Assembly (NCBI GenBank): GCA_902651635.1
Contig: CACRSC010000132.1
Coordinates: forward strand, 6,508-43,482
Source: Mastigamoeba balamuthi
Lineage: Eukaryota; Evosea; Mastigamoebida; Mastigamoebidae
DNA length: 36,975 nt
Direction of reading: 5' to 3'
Part shown: positions 29,200 through 36,975 of the stretch, piece after piece
Layout: every line of letters starts with the position of its first letter
Numbering within the stretch: position 1 is the first letter of the stretch
The notes under the pieces: model-generated
The model's input: only the letters and a program-made list of their open reading frames with translations
Databases searched by the model: none
What the model was told of the DNA's origin: nothing
Position numbers and translations under genes: made by a program

Positions 29200-32100
29200 T
29201 TACCGATGCAGATCTGGACTGACCTGTCCAAGCACTGTCTCGAATTCTGCTTGCAGGATCTGCTGCTGGCTCGCCACACTCATCTTTGCAGCCACACACA
29301 GCGGTATTCGAACAAGGCAAACCCACAATAGAGGAGCACCAAGGGCGACCAGAAAGCAGTACCACCACAAATGACTGACCAGATGCAGAGATCCTGCTGT
29401 ACTAAGCGACATAAAAGCAAAGGCCAATTGCGCGACAACAGAAGCCATTGCACAGGCAATACAGGTGTAGGCTCTCCTGCAAAGCAAGGCACGCAGTGGG
29501 TGCCAATCAGGTTGTACTGTCGAGAGGGCAACAGCAACTGCGCACAGCACAAAGGCCAGCAGAGAGAAGTTCTGGGCCAAAAGCAGAGAATCCGACAACA
29601 ACTCTGCAGATGATGTGCTGTCCTCTGTATGCACTGTGGGCCAGGAGCCAGGAACCTCACACTTGAGCACAGCTACAAATGATCCACACACCAACGCAGC
29701 AACCGATGACGACATCACCAGGAGGTGAGTAAGAACCACTTTGGTTGTTTCTGCTTCGAGGTATCCACGTCGTGCAACATAAGGAGTGCTCTGGCTGTCG
29801 CACACTGAGCTCACAAGCACAGGCACACAGATAAGGGGGATAACAACATATGACAGCCAGACAACCTGGTATCCACTGAACACCGGAGGCAGAAGCAGCA
29901 GAGTGGAGAGCACCTCGGACGCGAGAACGGAGGACAACAGCGCAGCAAAACACAAGAGGAACTGCACATAGCGAGTTCTCAAACGGCGACCCTCGTGAAG
30001 CAGGACAGAGACAAACGTGAAATGGAACGTACTGTTGTCGCAGACCAGCATGCATGGCACACGGTGAACGCAGTGCTCCACATCGCATGTAGGTATTCTA
30101 TCGGCTGTTTGCGAGCGGACGGCGGAGCGCTCTTCGGACTCCTCGCAGTGACAGAGCAGGGGTGGCATCTTGACACCGATGCTGAGGTCCGAGTGGCACA
30201 GAGCCATGAAGCAACTGCCCACGGAGCCGACGCACAGCACAACTTCCCCGTGTTCGTGGAGAACCGAGAGCATCTCGTCACTGGCCTTGTCGTCACAGTC
30301 GCAGAACACTGGGACCTTGAGCACGGTGTCGTCTCCTGTCTGCTGCACACACTCTCGAATGCTGTCGACGCCACGCGGCAGCCGCGTCGAGTCGTCCATC
30401 ACAGACTCCCCGTTCTCTGCCTGCCTTGCGGAGACCACGGTGTTCCACTCGGTGCCAAACCCGTATTTGGACGAGAGGGCGACACTCGGGGCCTTGCCCT
30501 CGGCGCTGAAGAACAGGAAGTGCGCGTGCAGCTGCTCCTTGATGCAGCTGATCGCTCCGCCAGCCCCCGCAATGCTACGAGCAGCAAGAAGGACAAGCCC
30601 GAGCAGGATCAACTCGGACTCCACGCGAGCTGCGAGAGAGCTGTCTGCCGCCTCGTTGCCGACGCGCACTGCCACGGGCGTGTGTCTGCACTCGGCCTCC
30701 AACCGGCTGTCGAGCTGCCTGTTGGCGTAGGCGATGCACGTCAGGGCCTGGTTCTCCCTCAGAAACGCGTCCAGCTGCTCTCTCTTCTCGCGGGTCAGGG
30801 GAAGGCCCTCGCACCCGCTCCAGAACATGGTGCATCTCTCGACGACCAGCCGAGCGGTCCCTGAGCACAGGAGCTGCATGCTGCAGGCGGCCTCAGGCGA
30901 ATCCCGATAAAGAGCCCGGACCTGTCGCTCCTCGAGTCCCTGATGACGAGTGACAAGAGCTCCCCCGGGGCACCGCCGTCCTCGCAGAGGGTGTAGAACT
31001 CCGCGAGGGCCGTGTACGTTCTGTGCGCTCTCCTGGTGAAGCCGATCTCCTTGACCAGGCCGCACACGCACGGGGCCTGCACTCGGCCCCCCAGTACCTC
31101 GGAGAGGGCCCTCGTGGCGCTGTCTTCGTCGGCCCTGAGCTCGCCTCTGCGGTGCGCCCGCTGGACCAGAGGCACGAGTCCAACTGGTTGCAACGACGAT
31201 CGGTGGGCTTCCAGTACCCGAGGCGAGAGCAACTGCCCTGTCTCTGGCAGGTCGATGGCCACTACGCCGCTCCCATTGAGCAGAGCAACCTTGACAGGCA
31301 GCTCCTGCCCCCTGGTCAGCACGGCCTTGCCCAGACACACGACCTTGGTGACACTGCCCAGCGTGTAGAACGCAGGGCCCAGACTGTAGCTAGTGCGCCA
31401 CAGCGCCGACAGCCAATGCCGAAGAACGAGAAGGCGAGGGACGGCGACTGTCCGAGCAGAGTCCTCAAACTCTCCGGCCTCCTTGCTGCTCTGTGGTGTG
31501 CCGGGATCAGGCACGCACAGGCACACCATCAGCGCGCGCAGCCTCGAGTTGCAGTACGACTGCGCGAGCGCCACGAACCACCAGGGCATCGCCAGCGGGA
31601 CAGACGCCAGCGCGACGTACGCGACAGGGCACAGAACGGACATGGCGAGGCCTGACAGGGCACTGCCAGAGCCAGTCGAGTAATGGCGGGCAGCCCCCGC
31701 AGCAGCGGCGATCACGACGGAGCCCAGCGAGGCCCACGAGCACCAGCGCACGGCCCTCTGTGCGCAGGTGTCGTGCGTCCCCCTGGGCCTCTGGGCCACG
31801 CCAAGCAGAGCCTGCCGCAGAGCGATGCGCGCAGGAGCCTCTGAGAGCCTCACCTGAGCGCCCCCAGCGTCAGTTCCTAGACTCGGGCGGCAGTGGCGAC
31901 TCGCACGTGCGCCATTCCGGAGGGCAGCGAGTCGTCGGGAACTACGACAGCCCCAGGGGGCGCTGGCACTCTGGCAGGAATCAGCACATCGTCCCCTGTG
32001 ATGAGCTCGTTGGCGGGCAGTGCAGTCCACACGCCGTCCACCTTCACGGCAGCAGCAGCAACAGCAGACTGACCACCCCAGTGAGACGCCCAGTGCGAGG

Positions 32101-32526
32101 CAGTTGGCATGAGCAACACACCTCGCGGTGGGCGGCAGGGGAAGTGGGGCACGCGAGGCGCAGCACAGAGGCCCTGGCACGCCAGACGCTGCCCAGGACG
32201 CGCTGCCTCTCGGCCACGCACGCGGCCGCCACCCCGAGGGCAGCAGCCAGGCAGAGCAGGCCCGCCTCGGCAGCGGCGCGGGGGCGCTGGGCGGGGTCGA
32301 CTGCGGCAGCGGCCACGAGCAGAGCCCCACAGAGCGAGCAGAGCAGCAGCGGCACGGGGCCCGCGCACACGCGAATCAGGCGGGGCACGGCAGCCAGGGG
32401 CAAAACCGAACGCTCGTAGGCTCTGATCTCCGCGAGCAGCTCGTCAGCGAGCGCCGCATACCGCGCACGCATTTCCGCAGGGAATGAACTGCAGATACTA
32501 CACTGAAGTATGTATGAAATATCCAC
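29200..32526 (-). pseudogene. TMEM94-like P-type-ATPase-related membrane protein, frame-broken
   Basis: The protein follows metazoan TMEM94, an ER membrane protein related to P-type ATPases and linked to magnesium handling, from end to end. Residues from 32526 give an N-terminal helix and a two-segment membrane hairpin. About 31900-32120 carries the actuator-like block (VDGVWTAL, ELITGDDVL). 31520-31720 has two membrane segments, and 31300-31380 reads YTLGSVTKVVCLGKAV, where P-type ATPases have DKTGT. GFTRRAHRTYTALAEF lies near 31025, ERCTMFWSGCEGLPLT near 30820, and LPRGVDSIRECVQ near 30370. About six C-terminal membrane segments run from 30020 to 29290, and the end QAEFETVLGQVSP is close to the conserved TMEM94 tail. 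The phosphorylated Asp is absent, as in TMEM94. Frames change near 32150, 31870 and 30940, so this is either a recent pseudogene or a gene with indel errors. The last frame is open for over 550 meaningful codons and ends in TAA. Confidence 0.72.
31982..32498. repeat. Direct repeat, right copy (matches 1-516)
   Basis: Same-strand, almost identical copy of the first 516 bases of the window, covering the 5' coding part of the TMEM94-like gene. The match ends at GCAGATAC on both sides. Confidence 0.9.
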
Positions 32527-33640
32527 TTTTATCCACTAATTGGTGCGGGTATCACTCACTCTCATCATGATAAAAAACAAAACAATAACTGGCAGGATAT
32601 CTGGACATTGAACAAACACCACGGTGTCCTGCTGTTTCATAATTCTCAGACTAGGTGAGTTTGAATTGCGTACAATAGTGAAGCACACACATAGTATTTG
32701 AGACTCGGAAGCACATCCTGGATCCAGGATGCTCAGCCACGGGGAGTTGAGGTGGCAGCCTGCATTGCCTAGGTTGCATTACAGAACTATAAGCCTCCGA
32801 AGTGGTGTAGTTGGTAACATAAGTGGCTCTCACCTGCTTGTCCCGGCTTTGGAACTTTTTCATTTGGCACTTCGACAGGGACGCCTGCGAGCTGCTGGTG
32901 TTCGCCAAGGGCGACCAGTACCTCTCGGACATGAACCACACGGACTAGACTATCAATGTGGATCGAATGCGGATGCCATTCTGACAAGGACCACAAATGC
33001 ACTGTGGATTATGTCTGCAAGTTGGGCTGTGTCACAGTCCTTGAGCTGCTCCTGAGCTGCTCCTGGGGGCTGATACACATCTTGCTGTGGTACCGGGAGG
33101 CATTCGTCTTTTGTCATGACTGTGTAGGTTTATATGGATCTCGATGTGAGCTATCCGATTTCGTACTTTTAATCCGATTTCGATCGGATATTTATCAGTT
33201 GTCAATTTGGTCTGAAATATGACTGCCTCAGTTTCAAGCAGAGGTTTACACTGTCTTTGCACTTTCCAGGTGGGATTATAACGATTCTCATAGAAGGCAA
33301 TTGTTGTAAATGTATTTCCCGATTTAAATAGTGTATTACTGCCCTTTGAAACAGTTCCCTCAGTTGAAGGAGTAGTTCTTACAGAGGCTGTTTGACACTT
33401 ACATTACAGAGATTGTTCAAAGTATACATGAGTATCTGTGCTAAAATAAGTTCTGAAATCCAAGATCATTTATACCTGTTGAAGATAGCAGTGTGGATCC
33501 AGGCTGTATTAACAAGTTTTAAAAAACGAGCACACTGGAAAGGAGATGGAACTGTGAGCTGGTAGTTCAGGTATGCTTCATTCACAGTTCTATAGTAGAT
33601 GAATCTATGTGTTTTTTTCCCTGACTGAACCTTGCTCTCC
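32527..33640. other. Intergenic, no gene named
   Basis: There is a short coding-like piece near 32870-32948 (DACELLVFAKGDQYLSDMN then TAG). The rest, including an AT-rich part with repeated CCGATTTCG words at 33155-33190, shows nothing recognisable. Confidence 0.4.
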
Positions 33641-33700
33641 CTTTTTAGCCAGTCACTGCTGCTGCCTTGGGGGCTGTAACAATGAGAGTGGGCCATCAAA

Positions 33701-34657
33701 ATGGATGTACTGGCTGGAAAGGATGAGAAACGTGACTTCATCACCCGTGATGTCCTCGAGGAGATCGTGGCCTATGTCCACAGCAAGAAGCTGCACCTCT
33801 GGGCTGAGAATCTGCCCTGCAGCTTCATCCGCAAGAGCATTTATATGGCTATTTACAAAGACAAGTACAACTTGGTGTACAAGAAGCTCCACAACCAGAT
33901 CACGGACTGGATGCCTCTTGACCCAAAGACGCTCAGTCACAATGTGCACAAGATCCACAACGTCCTCACGGAGTGGGGCAACAGCCACATCACTCTCCAG
34001 ACATTTGAGCAGCACTAAGTTGAGGTCAAGACCATCAACTTCCCAGCACCAGTCCAGGGAATGATGGCATGGGCCGACTCAGTGGACTTCCCACTTGCTG
34101 GTGTTCACACAGTTGGCCCAAATTCCTTCCTGGCACCAAGAACACATCTTCTTACTTCAGCTCCCTATTTTTAGGTTTTACTCCGAGATTCGGCATGGAG
34201 TTTCAAACTAAACGGCCCTGGACAGTGCTACCAGGTCCTCGTTTTGGGCCACGGGCATGTCGAGCATGTCTGGGGTGGGTACTCACCCAAGTACTATGAT
34301 GGGGAGTTCATCAAGACGACACGTGACTGGTGGAAGGTGAACATGCACAACGATGTTGTCATGGTGGATGGGCACTATGGCTGGCCACGTGATCACATTG
34401 CCCACCCCAAGTGGCTCTCAAACTACCCCAAGCCTGTGAAGAGGGGACGTGGTGTGGTGGCACGTGGTGCTGCTGTGCTAATGGCAGAGCACCGCACATA
34501 CAACAAGGTGATCAAGAACCACAGGGGCCATGTGAAGACCGTTTTCGCCCATGTCAAGTGCCACTTCGTGGCACTCACGACCCCCTTCCGTGATGGCGCA
34601 GACCAGCAGGACGCCCTGGCCTGGTTTGCGTTCAGTCTCCACAACCACCTCCTGTAA
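33701..34657 (+). pseudogene. Harbinger-like (DDE superfamily) transposase with two stops
   Basis: A single frame runs from ATG 33701 to TAA 34655, interrupted by a TAA at 34016-34018 and a TAG near 34172, about 319 codons in all. The N-terminal part (KRDFITRDVLEEIVAYVHSK) is helical. The catalytic part has ADSVDFPLAGVH, FKLNGPGQCYQVLVLGHGHV, VEHVWGGYSPKYYDGEFI, VVMVDGHYGW, then AEHRTYNKVIKNHRGHVKTV with FAHVKCHFVALTTPF. This is the layout of DDE_Tnp_4 / PIF-Harbinger nucleases, with candidate acidic residues in each block. The codon use is uniform and GC-rich. Clear terminal inverted repeats and 3-bp target duplications were not found. With just two nonsense changes it looks recently inactivated. 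Confidence 0.7.
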
Positions 34658-35047
34658 GTCCCCCACAGTCTTTTGTTTTCCATAATGCACACACATTGTA
34701 CTCTTCCCCCACAGGCTGAGCACAAGGGCCTGTGCGAAGCAACACTACACCACACCACTGGCAGCCCAAAGTGGCCGCCTCACCACACACCAGACTCAAC
34801 AAAGACACACTTTTTCCTTCAGATTGTTGCCACAAGTGTATAATATAATCCTCACCACGGGACACATTGTTCTTCTTCCTCACAGCATTAAACCTCCTGA
34901 ATTGACCTTTCCTTAAGACTGGTCAGACTGTCGATCCTCCTGTCACAGTGCCAATCAATGAAAAATAAAGGAAAGAATGCTGCCAAACAAGTTGAAAACA
35001 GTTTCTTCAGAAGTATCTGTCTGCATAATTCCCTCATATTCAAACGG
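34658..35047. other. 3' flank of the transposase, no gene seen
   Basis: Short ORFs only. An AATAAA is present near 34963, downstream of the transposase, and could serve polyadenylation. Confidence 0.4.
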
Positions 35048-35460
35048 CAGCTATAATGACTTTCCCTTTGTCTATAGTATTTCCCACAGACACCCCATCA
35101 AAAGGAAAAAAAGGGGCAAAAAGTAGCATTTGAAACAGGAAAACAGAGGTCCACAATACTCAAGGCCTCCGAAAAAACATTTGAACTCACGTTTTTTCTC
35201 TTGTTTATTTTATCGCACACAATAAAACCGATGTATTTTTACTTTTAGTGTTATCGCACGCGATAAACATATTTTTCTATTCTTTCAGGTTTGTCGCATG
35301 CGATAAAACTGAAATACTAAGAAATCTCAAACTTTATTATCACTTTTTTCATTTGTAAGCCTCTGTTTCCTGATTTCAAATGTGACTTTTTGCCTTCTTT
35401 TCTTCATTTAATGGGGGTGTCCATGGGAAATAGTTTAGACAAAGGGAAAGTCGTTTTAGC
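35048..35460. mobile_element. Foldback/MITE-like element with ~92-bp arms
   Basis: 35058-35149 and 35360-35452 are reverse complements with a few mismatches (GACTTTCCCTTTGTCTA at the outer end, CAGAGG at the inner end). The 210-bp centre contains three palindromic boxes: TTATCGCACACAATAA (35210), TTATCGCACGCGATAA (35251) and TTGTCGCATGCGATAA (35291). Outer similarity may extend to about 35048 and 35460. No coding capacity. It resembles the 20572-21858 element in design but not in overall sequence. Confidence 0.8.
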
Positions 35461-35577
35461 CTCTGTTTTCAGAAGATATGAACTCAAGATTTTATCCTCC
35501 GAGGTTCTCTGGCGAGGGAATCGGTGAGCACTCGCCCAAAAAGGCTGTTGGGAACTGACCTCGAACGTGTCTCTCCC

Positions 35578-36975
35578 CTAACCCGCTGCAGGCTGACGGT
35601 ATCCCCATCTTCCCTCGCCCAAGACGAGCACCTGGCTCGCGCCCCGCTGCTGGAACACATCTTCGATGCTGGCGTCGAGCTGCACCGAGGTGAAAATAGG
35701 ACAAGCTTGAGCTCGGGGTCCATACCGACGCAGCCCCTTGGCCCAACCAGGCAGCTCTCCACCTCCCTGGAGAGGTCGCTCCAGCTGCTTGAGCCCCTGG
35801 GCCGCAGCCACAGGCCCCGCAGCTGGAACGAGAGTGGACAGACGCCCCGGGTTCGCCGAGTCCTCGAGGGGCAGGAGAGCGTCAGGGCCCCCAGGGCTGT
35901 GCACTGCGTGAAGGCAGAAATTGTTCATCCTCCCCTTGGCCGTGAGGTGCTCCAAGAACGGACCCCACTCGGCAGTGCTGAAGAAATCTCTCTTGGTCTC
36001 CCTGCTTACCTCTGTCTGAACGACTTCCTGGCCATCGGCCTCCGTCCCTGAACTCTGCCTGAGGAGCCCAGCGACTGGCTCTACAACAGCGAATGCGTCT
36101 GGTGCACGCTCTCGCGTCCATACTGTAGCAGCAGCCAGAAAGGACGAGTGCTTCAGGCCCGGGACATCGGCGATGGCCTGCGCCAACCGGCAGCGGACCG
36201 ACCCGCACGACACAAAACAGAGGGCCACTGAAGGAGGCCCCTCGCGTGGACTGGGGGCAGGCGCGGCACGAGGGGCAACAGCCTATCGTCGTGAAGAGCA
36301 GACAGTCCACGCCCTTTCCGTAGAGCTCTGACGTCCACTCGCCCACAACAAGCTCGTACACGTCATCAGCGACCAGCCTGAAGTACATGCCGAAGTTGTT
36401 GGCCATGTCCAGGGCCCGACGGAAGTGATTCTCGAGCAGCATCACCAGGTCTCTGTTCTCTGATGGGGATGCGGAGGATGTTTGCATCGACTGCGTGCTG
36501 AGTCTCTGCCCTGCTGCTCTCCCAGAGGGAGAGAGGCTTACGCTTTGCTACGAGCGTTGCGATGGGCACCTGCATGCGCCCGGTGATAGCGGGCTTGCCT
36601 CCCCAGTTGTTGAGCTCAGCAACGGCCTTGTGTTAGACCTCCCCGTCGAGGGCCCACAAGGCGCCTTCTAGTGTCTGCGCGCTCGGCGTGTACCGAGGAA
36701 GGACAGCGCGAGCTGGACTAGGCGAGGCAATCCACCCGTCCGCCGGATTATCGCCGCTGCCAGGAGGAGCACCTTGCCGTCCTTCTCCTCGACGCGCTCG
36801 CTGCAGAGGACCCTGTCCTGCAACACTCTTCCCTTCCAGCTGGCCGTATTGAGGATCGAGAGGAGACCCTCGACCTGCGCTCGGACCGAAATCAGCTGTC
36901 TGAGGACTACCGAGGTTGCGGCCCTCCAGAAATCGGTCTCAGAGGCTGGAACCGTAGAATGACGCGAGGCGTGAT
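35578..36975 (-). CDS. Unrecognised GC-rich protein gene, partial
   Basis: The coding sense is on the minus strand and passes through several frames. 36671-36975 (open at the window edge) reads VLRQLISVRAQVEGLLSIL, SWKGRVLQDRVLCSERVEE and a helical LVQLALSFLG. About 36480-36660 reads AELNNWGGKPAITGRMQVP. 36150-36487 reads RDLVMLLENHFRRALDMANN, FGMYFRLVADDVYELVVGEW and a cysteine cluster GCCPSCRACP. 35578-36228 is a 216-codon frame with FFSTAEWGPFLEHLTAKGRM and ends in TGA. Introns like those of the LRR-ART gene, or frameshifts, must connect them; I could not place splice sites with confidence. A related fragment lies at 12130-12490. The cysteine cluster could bind metal. No family recognised. 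Confidence 0.4.

Noticed and set aside
29995-30864. 289-codon plus-strand ORF.
   Set aside because: Lies opposite the TMEM94-like coding sequence, with antisense-type composition and no domain.
30800-31338. N-terminal part of the 712-codon minus-strand ORF, and the 511-codon ORF overlapping it.
   Set aside because: Only the parts matching TMEM94 are kept. The first 130 or so codons of the 712-codon ORF are a shadow of the true frame, which here is the one carrying YTLGSVTKVV.
1-36975. tRNA, rRNA and other structured RNA genes.
   Set aside because: No tRNA A/B box pairs with cloverleaf potential and no rRNA core sequences were noticed by eye. A covariance-model scan would be decisive.

Overview
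This is eukaryotic DNA. It has a multi-exon gene with very short GT-AG introns (39-99 nt), a LINE-type retrotransposon, three families of cut-and-paste transposase, foldback elements, and strong swings between GC-rich coding blocks and AT-rich spacers. A degraded 2-hydroxyacyl-CoA dehydratase activator (an enzyme family typical of anaerobes) hints at an anaerobic or gut-type protist. That placement is inference only; nothing here fixes the lineage. A 4-base assembly gap lies at 19851-19854.

Layout. 1-554: partial second copy of the 5' end of a TMEM94-like membrane-protein gene, a direct repeat of 31982-32498. 670-2130: frame-broken remains of a CoA-dehydratase activator and of ankyrin repeats. 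2275-2590: Tc1/mariner-type transposase fragment. 3611-9200: a decayed LINE of about 5.6 kb with endonuclease, reverse transcriptase, RNase H and zinc-knuckle regions, bounded by a possible target-site duplication. 9237-11539: an AT-rich island of small genes that may be virus- or Polinton-like. 12130-12490: a gene fragment related to the gene at the right end of the window.

12490-16250 and 24230-28780 are the two arms of a large inverted duplication, each carrying a leucine-rich-repeat gene whose C-terminal domain is an ADP-ribosyltransferase (ART). The right arm (minus strand) holds a gene whose 15 exons can be joined, by reading splice sites, into one open frame of 915 codons: signal peptide, LRR cap, 12 single-exon LRRs plus a terminal one, Cys-rich module, long Ala/Gly/Thr/Val-rich hydrophobic stretch, and ART domain. 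The left arm (plus strand) holds a pseudogene copy. It has lost eight LRR exons, carries frameshifts and a stop, and has lost the first Glu of the ExE motif. Between the arms lie a hAT transposon (16384-20121, itself hit by a 66-bp LINE 3' end with a perfect 16-bp target-site duplication), a 1.3-kb foldback element, and an ABCA-type transporter remnant.

29200-32526 (minus): the main TMEM94-like gene copy, with three frame breaks. 33701-34657: Harbinger-like DDE transposase pseudogene. 35048-35460: a second foldback element with TCGC...GCGA palindromes. 35578-36975 (minus): an unrecognised protein gene running off the window.

The most interesting item is the LRR-hydrophobic-ART gene. It looks like a membrane receptor carrying an intracellular arginine-type mono-ADP-ribosyltransferase, built from exon-shuffled 24-residue LRR modules, with a decayed inverted paralogue beside it.
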